Assembly (NCBI GenBank): GCA_963851325.1
Contig: CAWKOR010000001.1
Span: 3,906,001 to 3,970,000, forward strand
Reading direction: 5' to 3'
DNA length: 64,000 bases
DNA from: DATGKG01 sp963851325
GTDB lineage: Bacteria > Desulfobacterota > Binatia > Binatales > Binataceae
Part shown: positions 1 to 10,188 of the stretch, one piece after another
How positions within the stretch are numbered: the stretch's first letter is position 1
Layout of the letters: each line of letters begins with the position of its first letter
Made by a program: the position numbers and the translations under genes
Notes under the pieces: generated by a model
What the model was told of the DNA's origin: nothing
The model's input: the letters and a program-made list of their open reading frames with translations, nothing else
Database searches by the model: none

Positions 1-2
1 AG

Positions 3-2647
3 GCTATCCACTATTCGGTTCATCTCCGAAAAGAACGCACCGCGCTTCCTGAGTACGCAAAATTTGAAGGTATGCGGTGCGAGATTCAGATTCAAACTAT
101 CCTCAATCACGCGTGGGCAGAGACCTCGCACAACATTCTTTACAAGCGGACCGACGTTGAGGGCTTCGGATCTAAAGGTTTCCAGTCTATCGAGAAGCGA
201 ATGGCGCGCGTGATGGATGAGTACCTACTGCCGGCAGGATACGAACTGCAAAAGGTGCAGCATGACTATGAGCGATTGATGCAAGGTAAAGCGATGTTCG
301 ACCGGGGTACTCTCGAGGTTTTGGCCCAATGCAGCGACAACAACGAGAGATACGACACCCTCTCTACCGTAAGAGAATACGTTCTACCCAACTATGACGA
401 TCTGCATGCGATATACGCCGACTTGTGCCGCGCGATGGTCGAGAGCGTCCGGTCAGCGCGAACATGCGAACGGAAACCCATCCAATTACCTTTCGGCTCG
501 CTTCAAGGAAAGACCGCCAAGGATGTCGCCACTCTAGTTCTGAAGATACTTGATGATCTCCGTTACATCGACATCGAGCGAACATTCCGCAGCCTAGTCG
601 ATCTCTACCGCGATGAAGATTCGAATGAGTGTCGTGAGAGGATCTTGCCGGTAATCGAGCATCTCGCTCATTACGACCTCAATGTTTGGCAACGCGCCGG
701 TTCTTATGTTCAGCAGGTCATCGCCGAAATCGCCGCCGGATTGAGCCGCGACGAACGTCAGGCTCTTCGCCCGCTTATGCTCAGGGTCTGGCGGGCCTTG
801 CTAAGCTCGCAGATCAGGGAACCGCACAATCTTCGTTGGACACGTTCACGATCAGTACCGGGTCTCTGCCAGTTAGCGATACTTTGGCTGCGATCCGCGA
901 GCGCGCGATTACGGAACTCCTTGAATTGTGGGATCAATCCACGGTGTCAAGTGAGCAACGGGAATGTTTTTCAGCCCTAATGGAGGCGACCCGGACTCCG
1001 ACTCACGGGAACTATTCGAACGAACTCTGCGGTATGATCTTGAGGAATACGAAAAGGATTGTAGATGCACTCGCGGACCGCCTTCCTGGAACACCTTACG
1101 ATCTAGTGGAGCATATCGAGCACCAACTCTTGTTTCAGTATCACCGCGCGCGGAGCATTGCTGACAGTGAGCGCGATCAGTTCGGTTGCCAGGAGATTGC
1201 GGCTACTCTCATCAATTCGCTACTAGCGATCCGCGACCAGTTGAACGCGGATGAACGCTACGTTCGCTACAAGACTCTTGTCGGATTCGAAACAGTTTTA
1301 TCGCCGCAATGGGACGATAGGGAATTTGCGTTTACTGGGGCTCACGAGTTTCGAAACCAACGCGCCATGGAGTACGTCAACGAGATTTCCGACGCGACGG
1401 AGGACGAATGGTATGAGTTGATAGTCCTCTGTGCGGGTACCGAATCAAACGATCTCGCGACTTTTCCTGTGTTTTCTGGCTTTCTTGTACAATTGGCAAA
1501 AACCAAACCGGCGACCGCGATCCGGTTTCTGAGAAGGGACGGTACTTACCTTGTCAGGTTTCTGCCGGCAATTCTCCTCGGTTTGAGTGGGAGCGGCGAC
1601 CAAGAGGGCTATTGGGCCTTGGTTAGAGGCTACCTTTCCGAAGGCAGGCATCTATGGGCAATCGCTCGCCACTTTCAGAATGCAGCAACTGCCTTGCCTG
1701 CGGATGTAAAGGAACTCCTCGACAAGGCCATAGCGGCCTCCGACGACTTGGCGGTGAATCAATGTCTGATCCTGTCTGTCAAGCTGCATGATTCCCAGAA
1801 TCGCCCCCTACTCGAGAGCGTGTTCGTCCCCGCCATTCGCTACCTGATAGCCCGTAAGGACGTGCGCTGGCTCGGCGAAGCGTGGTGGATGACGGGGGCT
1901 AAGACGTTCTTCGCGTCTCTCACGGATGAATACGCAAATCTGACACTTGAAGATCTTTCGTCGCTGCCGGTTATCGATCATGGCGCAGACGCAATCTTGG
2001 CCTATATTGCCGAGGCGCATCCCGATCTCGTATGGGAATTTTTTGGCTGGCGGCTCGAAAAAGAGGGGGGCGTTGATGGAGAACGTTACGAGGCTTTTCC
2101 ATATAGCTTTCACGATCTCCAAGAGCCGCTCGCGCGAGACGCCGAATCCGCCATCGCAGTTGTCCGCAGTTGGTTCCACGGCGACGATCCCCTGTTTCGG
2201 TTTCGCGGCGGCCGCCTCTTAAGCACGGTATTCTCGGGTTTTTCCGCTGAGTTTTCAGCCTGGCTGCGCGAGATGGCCCAGAACGGATCAAACGAAGATC
2301 TAAACTTCATTCTCGCTGTGATGCAGAACTACCACGGAGAGGCCGTTACCCACCCCCTCTTGCAGGATATTGTGAACCGGGTCTCGGAAGATGATCCCGG
2401 GCTAGCGAAAGTTGAGATTTCACTGAAAAGCACGGATGGCGTGGTTGGCGAATTCGGAATGGTTGATGCCTTCCGCAAAAAGAAGGAACAAGTGGCGCTG
2501 TGGCTAGAGGATCCCCGGGCTCGAATAAAAACGTTCGCCACCGAATACATAAAGAGCCTCGATCGAAGTATGGCTGCGGAGCAGCGCACCGCCGAACAGG
2601 AGCATGAACTCCGAAGGCGTGACTTCGAGGCGGGTGGAGAGCCGTAG
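3..2647 (+). pseudogene. Large RelA/SpoT-domain protein, 5' truncated by window edge, one-base frameshift
   Basis: The reading frame is open from the first bases and encodes the end of a RelA/SpoT nucleotidyltransferase domain: an IHYSV-like strand, then CEIQIQTILNHAWAE, the conserved block of (p)ppGpp synthetases. A long alpha-helical C-terminal region of more than 700 residues follows and is not recognised. The frame breaks: sense up to about 816 is in frame 3 (…VWRALLSSQIR) and continues from about 820 in frame 2 (GTAQSSLDTFTISTG…) to the stop at 2645-2647. Restoring one G in the GGG run at 817-819 would join them. The product could make or degrade alarmones or act as a toxin-like synthetase; that is inferred from the domain. 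Frame 3 alone runs to a stop at 978-980. The break may be mutation or an assembly indel. Confidence 0.75.
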
Positions 2648-2791
2648 TTCTAGTGAATGGCGCCCGGCAATTTTGCCCTAGGTTTGTAAACCAGTCGGTA
2701 TAAGCTTCAGGCTCGCGAGGACAAGAGGCAGCGAGGTCGGACTGATTGGCCGATGTCAGCCGATTCGAACCACCGAGACCTTAGCCCGCGA

Positions 2792-3763
2792 TCATTTTGC
2801 GATGCCGTGAAGGGCGCGCTTGAGTGCGCTCTCCCGATCTGCCTTGAATTGCTTTGATACTGCCGCCGATGGAGCGAACATATCGAAGCCATGAAACGCT
2901 CCCGGGTAAACGTGCAGCTCGGTCGGCACGCCGGCCTGGATGAGGCGCTGCGCGTATTCGATGTTCTCATCCACAAAAAGATCCAACGCCCCGACCGGGA
3001 TGTAAGCGGGCGGCAGCCCGGTCAAATCGGTGGCTCGCGAGGCTGCCGCATATGGTGATACGTCCGTACCGCCACCATCGCGGCCCAGGTAGGCCTTCCA
3101 TCCCTGGCGGTTGCTTTCGCGATTCCACATCCGCGGGTCGGTGATCGCATGCGCAGCCGGAGTGCAATTGCGATCGTCGATCATCGGGTAGATGAGGAGC
3201 TGGAAGGCGACCTTCACTTCGCGACGGTCACGGGCCATCAGCGCGAGGCCGGCACAAAGTCCGCCTCCTCCGCTGGCGCCGCCGATAGCGATGCGCGTCG
3301 CATCAACCTTGAGCTCGGCGGCGTGCGCGAACAGCCACTTCAGAGCCGAATAGCAATCCTCGACCGGTGCGGGGAACGGATGTTCAGGTGCCAAGCGATA
3401 GTCGACCGACACCGCGACGCATCCGATTCGATTGACCAGTTGCTTCATGAGGCGGTCGTCCTGCTCGATATCGCCCATCACGTATCCGCCGCCATGAATC
3501 CATAGCAGCGCGGGAAGCTTGCTCGGCTGTTCGTTGGGACGATAAACGCGGACCCGCACCTCGGGATCGCCCTTGGGGCCTGGAACAGACTTATCCTCGC
3601 TGGCTACGCCCTCGACCGGAGGCAGAGTCGCCAGCATCGCGGTCACCATTTTCTTCATCGCGGCCCGCGCTTTTGGAATCTCGGTGAGATTTATCGGGCG
3701 GTCGGTCGGCATCTTTTCCACCACGAGTCTGAGCTCGGGGTCCATTTGTTCGATGAAGTTCAT
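2792..3763 (-). CDS. Alpha/beta hydrolase, HSL-family esterase
   Basis: The 323-residue protein has the oxyanion-hole motif HGGG at about residues 90-93 and a nucleophile elbow IGGASGGGG with Ser near 164. C-terminal GALDLFVDEN and FHGFDMF regions supply the likely Asp and His. This is the hormone-sensitive-lipase (acetyl esterase/Aes) family, which hydrolyses short acyl esters in the cytoplasm. The ATG at 3763 was chosen because a GAGG sequence lies about 6 bases upstream and the protein then has the family's usual length; a longer upstream reading frame runs into the divergent acyl-CoA dehydrogenase. A nearby Baeyer-Villiger monooxygenase makes esters, so this enzyme could act on its products (inference). 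Confidence 0.88.
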   Translation of the reverse strand: MNFIEQMDPELRLVVEKMPTDRPINLTEIPKARAAMKKMVTAMLATLPPVEGVASEDKSVPGPKGDPEVRVRVYRPNEQPSKLPALLWIHGGGYVMGDIEQDDRLMKQLVNRIGCVAVSVDYRLAPEHPFPAPVEDCYSALKWLFAHAAELKVDATRIAIGGASGGGGLCAGLALMARDRREVKVAFQLLIYPMIDDRNCTPAAHAITDPRMWNRESNRQGWKAYLGRDGGGTDVSPYAAASRATDLTGLPPAYIPVGALDLFVDENIEYAQRLIQAGVPTELHVYPGAFHGFDMFAPSAAVSKQFKADRESALKRALHGIAK

Positions 3764-3860
3764 AATTGGCCTCGGCTCCCTTATCGCACAAACGCGCGAG
3801 GACTTAGAAACGGCGCTGCTCGGGTTGCATTCCATCACGTCCAGCGCGAGATCTGCGATC

Positions 3861-5039
3861 GTGGATTTGAAGTATTCGCCTGAGGCCGAGTCGTTTCGCC
3901 ATGAGATCCGCGCGTGGCTCGAAGCCAATGCGCCCAAGGAGGAGCATCGGCCGTACGACACCATCACGGTCGCCAACGATGCGGAGTGGCAGGCACGCAA
4001 AGACTGGTATCGCAAGCTACACACCGGCGGCTGGGTAGGGATCAGCTGGCCGCGCGAGTATGGCGGCCGCGACGCCCCCGTCATGCACGCAATGGTCTTT
4101 CACGAAGAGCTCGCGCGTTTTCACGCACATCTTCCATATATCGGAGCAGGCGTCGCGCTGGTCGGTCCCACGCTTATCCAATGGGGAACAGAAGCGCAGA
4201 AGCGCCGCTTTATCCCGAAGATACTTTCCGGCGAGGAAACCTGGTGCCAGGGATATTCGGAGCCGAATGCCGGTTCTGATCTCACCTCATTAATGACGAC
4301 GGCGGAAGAAGACGGCGATTACTTCGTCGTCAATGGCGCAAAGATTTGGACCTCGCAGGCGCATCGCGTCGATTGGATGTTCCTGCTGTGCCGCACCGAT
4401 CGCAGCGCCCCCGGCAGCCGTGGTCTTTCATACATTCTGGTGGACATGAAAACGCCCGGCATCACCACCGGTCCGATCGTCGAGATCAACGGTGAGTTGA
4501 GCTTCAACCAGGTCTTCCTCGACAATGTGCGGGTTCCGCGCGAAAATCTGATCGGCAAAATAAATGAAGGATGGCGAGTCGCGACCACCACGCTTTCCTT
4601 TGAGCGCAACGTGGGAGGGCGTCACTATCCGAATGTGGTGCGCGACCTGGCGCGGCTTGCCAGGAGAGTTCAAATCAACGGCTGCCCCGCATCGGAGAAC
4701 AGCGCGGTACGCCAGAAGATCGCGGCCTTCGCGTGCGAGGCCGAAGCTATCAAGTACACCGCGTTTCGCGGCATTACGCGACGCGTCAAAGGACAGTCGC
4801 CGGGGCCCGAAAGCTCCACCATCAAGGTTTCGGGCACCGAACTGAACCTCAAGATTCAGATGTTCGCGATGGAACTGCTCGGCGCGCATGCGCAGCTCGA
4901 TCGCGAAGAGCCATCGGCGATAGATGGCGGCAAATGGCTGGAGCGCGCGCTGACTGCCCGTGGGGGAACCATCGCGGGCGGAAGCAACGAGATCCAGCGC
5001 AACATCATCGGCGAGCGCGTGCTTAAATTGCCGCGCTAA
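3861..5039 (+). CDS. Acyl-CoA dehydrogenase
   Basis: This is a full-length flavoprotein of about 392 residues. It carries the FAD/substrate motif QGYSEPNAGSDLTSL in the middle and the C-terminal GGSNEIQRNIIGERVL typical of the family. It should oxidise an acyl-CoA thioester to the 2-enoyl-CoA and pass electrons to ETF. The reading frame is open further upstream to 3573, but the family N terminus begins at the GTG at 3861 (VDLKYSPEAESFRHEIRAW). The long version would overlap the divergent esterase. No strong ribosome-binding site is visible before the GTG, so the start is tentative. An amidohydrolase follows 16 bases downstream, suggesting an operon. Confidence 0.9.
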   Translation: MDLKYSPEAESFRHEIRAWLEANAPKEEHRPYDTITVANDAEWQARKDWYRKLHTGGWVGISWPREYGGRDAPVMHAMVFHEELARFHAHLPYIGAGVALVGPTLIQWGTEAQKRRFIPKILSGEETWCQGYSEPNAGSDLTSLMTTAEEDGDYFVVNGAKIWTSQAHRVDWMFLLCRTDRSAPGSRGLSYILVDMKTPGITTGPIVEINGELSFNQVFLDNVRVPRENLIGKINEGWRVATTTLSFERNVGGRHYPNVVRDLARLARRVQINGCPASENSAVRQKIAAFACEAEAIKYTAFRGITRRVKGQSPGPESSTIKVSGTELNLKIQMFAMELLGAHAQLDREEPSAIDGGKWLERALTARGGTIAGGSNEIQRNIIGERVLKLPR

Positions 5040-5055
5040 CTTCGAGGAATAACCC

Positions 5056-5931
5056 ATGGCCGCACCATATGAGCTGGTCGATGCCTTTCTGCAGTTGCCG
5101 CAACTTTCCCGTCGTGCGCAGGCGCAGAACGTCGATTCCAACATCGCGAAATGGTTCAAACCAGGTGATGCGGTCAAGTTCGGCTTTACCCTCGATGATT
5201 TGCTCCGCGACATGGATGCTGCCGGGGTCGAAAAAGGAGTCCTTACTGCCGCGGCGCTGCGGCTGGCACCCAGTCCTTACAGCGTCGGGCAGGATATCAC
5301 CGATGAAACTTACGAGAAGCTGTGCATGCGGTTTGCAGAAATTCATCGGCAACATCCGGCGCGCTTTCACGGATGCCTCGGCCTCGATCCGACCGGCATG
5401 ATGCGCACCGTCAGGTGGCTCGAGCGCGCAGTCAAGGAATTCGGCTTCCGCTCATGCTGGATTATGCCGTCGCTGGTCGGTCTGCCGCCCAATCATGCCT
5501 GTTACTTTCCGGTTTATGCGAAATGCGTTGAGCTCGGGATTCCAATCAAGATCAATGTCGGAGTGCCGGGGCCGCTGCGGCCCGCGATGCCGCAGCAACC
5601 GATGGCACTGGATGAGGTGTTGCTCGCGTTTCCGGAGCTGGTCGTCGTGGGATGTCACCTCGGCCATCCGTGGCAGGGCGAGGTAATCGCGCTGCTGCAG
5701 AAGCATCGGAACTTCTACCTCATCACTTCCGGGTGGGCGCCCAAGCACGTGCCCGCCGAGTTATGGCAACTGGCCAACAAGCGGGGTCCCGACAAACTGA
5801 TGTGGGCCAGCGATCATCCGCTATTGTCGCTGGAACGATGTTCGCGCGAGGGCTGGGAGGTTCCGCTCACCGACGCAGCTAAGCGCGGCTATCTGCGCGA
5901 CAACGTGCTCAAGGTTTTCAGCTTCGATTGA
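5056..5931 (+). CDS. Amidohydrolase family 2 protein
   Basis: This 291-residue TIM-barrel metal-dependent hydrolase resembles the Amidohydro_2/ACMSD group. Supporting features are a FHGCLGLDPTG strand, the CHLGHPW histidine motif, and a C-terminal LMWASDHPLLS where the Asp would bind metal. The N-terminal HxH metal pair typical of the family is not obvious: the protein starts AAPYELVDAFLQ. Metal binding, or the reaction type (hydrolase or decarboxylase), is therefore uncertain. GAGG precedes the ATG by about 8 bases. It probably shares a transcript with the acyl-CoA dehydrogenase upstream. The substrate cannot be read from the sequence. Confidence 0.82.
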   Translation: MAAPYELVDAFLQLPQLSRRAQAQNVDSNIAKWFKPGDAVKFGFTLDDLLRDMDAAGVEKGVLTAAALRLAPSPYSVGQDITDETYEKLCMRFAEIHRQHPARFHGCLGLDPTGMMRTVRWLERAVKEFGFRSCWIMPSLVGLPPNHACYFPVYAKCVELGIPIKINVGVPGPLRPAMPQQPMALDEVLLAFPELVVVGCHLGHPWQGEVIALLQKHRNFYLITSGWAPKHVPAELWQLANKRGPDKLMWASDHPLLSLERCSREGWEVPLTDAAKRGYLRDNVLKVFSFD

Positions 5932-6128
5932 GCGCCCGGGGTTCGAGAGCCACTGCCGACGGACATCCGGCTTGACCTCCCGCGCCAGTCCGAACTAGCG
6001 TGGGGTTTCGTTTAACATACCGATCGTTTAGTTTATGGATGAAGTGCATTTTTCCCGAACGGTTCATGGCCAAAGGCGGGCCGAGCTCGCCACGGCACAC
6101 GAACCGTTCCCATCGAGAAGGAACTCCT

Positions 6129-7985
6129 ATGAACGCAGCAGTACGTGTCGACCCTGAGACAGGCCTGAAAGTCTTCAACACGAGGGCGGCAAAGGCATCC
6201 GAAAAGATCACCGGCAAGGGTTATTCCGTAACCACCGATCAGAAGCTGAAGGAGCTGCCGGAACTGCCTCCGGGCGCGACCTTCAATGCCGAGGAGCAGG
6301 CCAAGTACCTCGCGTTCAAGGAAGCCCGCCGCGGCGCCGCCGACTACATCAACATGGAAGGCGAGTTCAAGAAGTATCTGGACGATGTCTATTCGGAGCC
6401 GCCGGTTCCGCGCGAGGCGCTGACCGATGAATGCGAAATCCTGGTGGTCGGCGCGGGCTTCGGCGGGTTGCTCTTGTGGCATAAGCTAAGCCAGGCCGGC
6501 TTCACCGACGTGCGTTTCTGTGAGAAGGGCGGCGACGTCGGCGGCACTTGGTACTGGAACCGTTACCCCGGCATCGCGTGCGACGTCGAGTCATACAGCT
6601 ACTTTCCGCTGCTCGAGGAAATGGGCTACGTCCCCTCGATGAAGTTCGCGTCGGGCTTTGAGATTCTCGAATATTGCCAGAACATGGCGCAAAAGTTCGG
6701 CTTCTACGACCGTTGCCTCTTCCATACGACGGTCGAGGGGACGACCTGGGACGAAGCCTCGGGGCGATGGATCGTCACGACCGATCGGGGCGACAAGATG
6801 CGCGCGCGGTTTGTGATCCTGGCCAACGGCATCCTTACGACGCCCAAGCTGGCACGCATCGCGGGGATGGAGAAGTTCAAGGGCGAGTCGTTCCATACTT
6901 CACGCTGGAACTACAACATCGACTTGCGCGGAAAGACGGTCGGCATCATCGGCACCGGTGCGACGGCGGTGCAGGCAATTCCGGAACTCGCCAAGACGGT
7001 CGGGCAACTCTATGTGTTCCAGCGCACCCCGTCCTCCATCGATGTACGAGACCAGCGCGCGACGACCGACGAAGAGCGGGCGACCTGGGCCAAGGAGCCT
7101 GGATGGGCGCGGGCAAGGCGCCAGCGCTTCGCGCGGATATCGGCAGGTCGCACCGCCATCCAGGCCAACGACGATTACCTCGCAGGCAAGATTCCGGAGA
7201 TCAGACAGCCGAAGAAACATGATCATCCGATCAGCGAGGCGGAACTGATCCAGAAACAGCTCGATGCCAACTTCCGCATCATGGAGCAGATTCGCGCGCG
7301 CGTCGATGCGATCGTCAAAGACCCGAAGACCGCGGCAGCGTTGAAACCCTACTACCCATATGGCTGCAAGCGGCCGACCTTCCACGACGAATACCTGCCA
7401 ACATTCAACTTGCCGCATGTCCATCTGGTCGATACCGCGCCGCGCGGCGTAAGCGAGATCAATGAGAGCGGCGTCGTCCATGAAGGCGTCGAGTATCCGC
7501 TCGACGTGTTGATCTATGCGACCGGGTTTCAGTGGATGGGCACCTCAACCTTCAACATGGTGACGGGCCGCGGCGGCCGCACCCTGAAGGAGAAGTGGGA
7601 GACCGAGGGGACCAAGACGTTCCTCGGCCTGCATAGCAATGGCTTCCCCAACCTGTTCATCGTCACCGGCCCGCAGGGCGGCGGCGGCAGTTTCAACTTC
7701 ACCGACGCGATCGACGCCCATGGTGACTACGTGGTTTGGATGCTGCAAACCATGCGGGAGCGCGGCGCGCGTATCGTCGATGTCCGCAAGGATCTGGAAG
7801 AAGCGTACGCGCAGCATTGCCGCGAGGTCGATATCGCGACGGCGCCGCTGCGCGACTGCATCTCGTACTATAACGGTGAAGGCAACGCGGCACCCGGCAG
7901 CCTCGCCTATTACGGCGGCGGCAAGTGGCACAAGCACCGGATTCCGGCGCAGTCGTCGCTCGAGCCGTACCTGTTCGAAGGCTGA
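6129..7985 (+). CDS. Baeyer-Villiger-type flavin monooxygenase
   Basis: The protein has about 618 residues. Its first Rossmann motif is VVGAGFGG near residue 110, followed by GGDVGGTWYWNRYPGIACDVES. The Baeyer-Villiger fingerprint appears as FKGESFHTSRWN, and a second nucleotide-binding motif is GTGATAVQ. These are the marks of class B monooxygenases of the cyclohexanone/phenylacetone monooxygenase type, which use FAD, NADPH and O2 to turn ketones into esters or lactones. The N terminus is about 90 residues longer than in the best-known enzymes. The ATG at 6129 follows GAAGGAAC; an upstream frame to 6000 lacks family similarity. An esterase gene (2792-3763) could process the product (inference). 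Confidence 0.92.
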   Translation: MNAAVRVDPETGLKVFNTRAAKASEKITGKGYSVTTDQKLKELPELPPGATFNAEEQAKYLAFKEARRGAADYINMEGEFKKYLDDVYSEPPVPREALTDECEILVVGAGFGGLLLWHKLSQAGFTDVRFCEKGGDVGGTWYWNRYPGIACDVESYSYFPLLEEMGYVPSMKFASGFEILEYCQNMAQKFGFYDRCLFHTTVEGTTWDEASGRWIVTTDRGDKMRARFVILANGILTTPKLARIAGMEKFKGESFHTSRWNYNIDLRGKTVGIIGTGATAVQAIPELAKTVGQLYVFQRTPSSIDVRDQRATTDEERATWAKEPGWARARRQRFARISAGRTAIQANDDYLAGKIPEIRQPKKHDHPISEAELIQKQLDANFRIMEQIRARVDAIVKDPKTAAALKPYYPYGCKRPTFHDEYLPTFNLPHVHLVDTAPRGVSEINESGVVHEGVEYPLDVLIYATGFQWMGTSTFNMVTGRGGRTLKEKWETEGTKTFLGLHSNGFPNLFIVTGPQGGGGSFNFTDAIDAHGDYVVWMLQTMRERGARIVDVRKDLEEAYAQHCREVDIATAPLRDCISYYNGEGNAAPGSLAYYGGGKWHKHRIPAQSSLEPYLFEG

Positions 7986-8119
7986 AACGCGGCAAGCTGA
8001 AACGAAGTCCCGCGTATTACGCTGATTCCCGGCTCCGGGCGGGCACGATGGCCACCGAGGGTGCTCGCCCTCCCTTCATACGAAGAACCGGGCGACACTT
8101 CTATCGTCTTCTTACATCC

Positions 8120-9397
8120 TTAGAAGAAGACAAAGGATCGGACCACGACGTTTCTGCGGCAGGGAGCGTCCTCGGGCGCGGTCGGGTCGACGCAGGCGCT
8201 GTGGAAAGACCAGCGCGAGACGGAACCGTCGGTGACCGAGTCATAGCACTTGAGCATCGACACCTCGGTGGGCTTCTGCTGGGGAAACCAGTACCACTCG
8301 TGGTTAGGGCGGTAGGTGAAGCGGGTGGTCTCGCCGACCCGGTCGTCGTAGACGCGATAATTGGTGATGTATGGCTGGTCGGCGAAAGAGGGCCAGGCGC
8401 AGAGCACGAACGGGTTTTGGCGCACAGTCTCCATCGGCTTGGCGAGATTGATCGAGAGGAACCGCCGCGACATCTTGGCGTCGGCCTGCTCCTCCGTACA
8501 GTGCTGCTCGCGCCCGAAGTTCCGCAGGTTCTTCGTAAGCAGCTCGCGGCAGCGCACGCGGCCGCTGTTGTCGTTCAGATCATTGTGCACGAGGTAGGCG
8601 TAATTGGCATTGACACCCGGGTTCTTGTTGGCCTGGTCCTCGGTCCGGTCGCCCTTGTAGTCCTTGTCAAATACGTCGTGGTTATACACGAGCGCATCGG
8701 TGGCGTCCGGGTAAAACTCCAGAAGGAGCTTCTCCATCTCCGGATAAAACACGCGCTCAACCTCGGCTGCGTCGTAAAAGTTCTTGCACTTTGATTCGCA
8801 GTGCGCCAGCGCAACGCCAAGCTTGTCCATGCACTCGGGGCTGTCGGGCGAGAGACCTGGGTAGTACTCCCCGATTCGTCGCGCGTCGCGTAACACCTGC
8901 GGAAAATAGAGCGATCGGCGCCCGATGTCCCGCTCTTCCTTGCGCAACGCTTTCGCCTCCGCCTCGCGCGCCGGGTCGCGCCACAGCGCGTTGGACGAGA
9001 CGATCGAATAGGACGGCTGCTCGTAGACCGTGTAGCGCAGCGGAAGCGCTACGCCACCTTCAGGTACTTTGATGTTTTTTGCCCGAATATATTCCAGGCA
9101 CTCTGTGTAGCTGCGAAACCCGACGCCCCATTTGGTCTCGATCGGGCCGGCCGGCGCTTTGTCGAGCATGTCGCTAATGGCCTGCCCCTCTCCCTGCGCA
9201 AGCTGGTGTAGCGCCGCCTCCGTGGCGGCAGCAGTTCCGGCGTCGCCGTCTCGATCGAACGACATGTAGGATAAACCGCCATTGGCAGCGATAGGCGGTG
9301 GCTGCCCTTTGGTGAGTTGGAGGGGAGGCGTATAGGCCGACGAAACTTTGTTCGTAACACCCGCAACACGGTTCTCGATGTTCTTGGCCGGGTCCAT
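8120..9397 (-). CDS. CmcJ/NvfI (GA4-desaturase-like) family oxidoreductase
   Basis: The 425-residue protein carries the family's hallmarks: VHNDLND, a later RFLSINLAKPM strand, NHEWYWFPQQKPTEVSMLKCYDS, and a C-terminal FHSACVDP…NVVVRSFVFF. Members include cephamycin CmcJ and the fungal AsaB/NvfI proteins, often annotated as non-haem or 2-oxoglutarate-dependent-like oxygenases. His residues in HND and WSFHSA are plausible metal ligands. The N-terminal 100 residues are less conserved. The ATG at 9397 was preferred to an in-frame TTG at 9424 because CCAGGGG lies just upstream. It is a single gene converging on the monooxygenase. The substrate is unknown. Confidence 0.8.
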   Translation of the reverse strand: MDPAKNIENRVAGVTNKVSSAYTPPLQLTKGQPPPIAANGGLSYMSFDRDGDAGTAAATEAALHQLAQGEGQAISDMLDKAPAGPIETKWGVGFRSYTECLEYIRAKNIKVPEGGVALPLRYTVYEQPSYSIVSSNALWRDPAREAEAKALRKEERDIGRRSLYFPQVLRDARRIGEYYPGLSPDSPECMDKLGVALAHCESKCKNFYDAAEVERVFYPEMEKLLLEFYPDATDALVYNHDVFDKDYKGDRTEDQANKNPGVNANYAYLVHNDLNDNSGRVRCRELLTKNLRNFGREQHCTEEQADAKMSRRFLSINLAKPMETVRQNPFVLCAWPSFADQPYITNYRVYDDRVGETTRFTYRPNHEWYWFPQQKPTEVSMLKCYDSVTDGSVSRWSFHSACVDPTAPEDAPCRRNVVVRSFVFF

Positions 9398-9585
9398 AGC
9401 ATGCCCCTGGTTAGAAATTCCCAATCTTGTGATTCAGGGTTGGTCTTGTCCTGCGGTCTGCAAAGCGAGTCGCGAGCTCAGGAAATAACGGCGCATTGTG
9501 CATCGCGCGCGGTAAAGTGCGCGAACAATTTCGTCGTCATCGCCACCCAACGACGATAGGCCTTTGCGGTGGGACTCACACATAA

Positions 9586-10050
9586 CTAGGCGGCCGAGCG
9601 TCCGGCTTTTTGCTGTTCGTGCGCCGCCTCGATGCGCTTCAGTTCTTCCCAGCTCAAATACGATGTGAACCCCTCATCGTTGAAAAAGAGCACCGCTCCG
9701 TTGCAGATGAAGAGGTACTCTGTGTCTTCCAGCGCAGTTGTGGCGCCGTGAACCATCCCGTTGGCCTCGTAGAGGTAGTCACCTGCCTCGAGGGTTCCTG
9801 TGCGGACCTGCAGCTTGCCCGAAAGCACAAAGGTGTGCGCGGCGCTCAGATGTTTGTGGGGTGGTGCAGAGTACCCTTTCTTCCATTTCAACAGCACTGC
9901 CCAGGTTCCGGTTTCCGCTCCGGTCCATAGGATCTTCATCGAAGCTCGTTCCGGGTCATCGGCGTTCGGAATCCACGCCATATCTGATGACTTCGCCAGT
10001 GAATCAATGATCGTGCTGTTGAGGGGGCTAATATCCTGCGGTAACGCCAT
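9586..10050 (-). CDS. Cupin protein, 2,4'-dihydroxyacetophenone dioxygenase-like
   Basis: This is a small single-domain cupin of 154 residues. The first motif has metal-binding His in APPHKHLSAAHTFVLSG, and the second is GDYLYEANGMVHGA. The overall pattern matches the ChrR-like cupins that include 2,4'-dihydroxyacetophenone dioxygenase, which cleaves a C-C bond next to a ketone using iron and O2. Assignment to that activity is by resemblance only. The gene stands alone on the minus strand upstream of the CmcJ-like gene, about 190 bases apart, so co-transcription is possible. Confidence 0.75.
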   Translation of the reverse strand: MALPQDISPLNSTIIDSLAKSSDMAWIPNADDPERASMKILWTGAETGTWAVLLKWKKGYSAPPHKHLSAAHTFVLSGKLQVRTGTLEAGDYLYEANGMVHGATTALEDTEYLFICNGAVLFFNDEGFTSYLSWEELKRIEAAHEQQKAGRSAA

Positions 10051-10188
10051 AAACTGGACCTCCGTCGCGACGAAGGCTCACCCTAGCGCCGCCACGGGGA
10101 ATCGTAAAGACCATCCAACATCGAACTCCACCGGGCTGGTACGGAACGTGAGCGATACCCGTAGCAATCTCTGTGACCGCCGACTGGT

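Noticed and set aside
6014..6030. AAACATACCGATCGTTT as a TetR operator before the monooxygenase gene
   Set aside because: Only about half of the positions are symmetrical.
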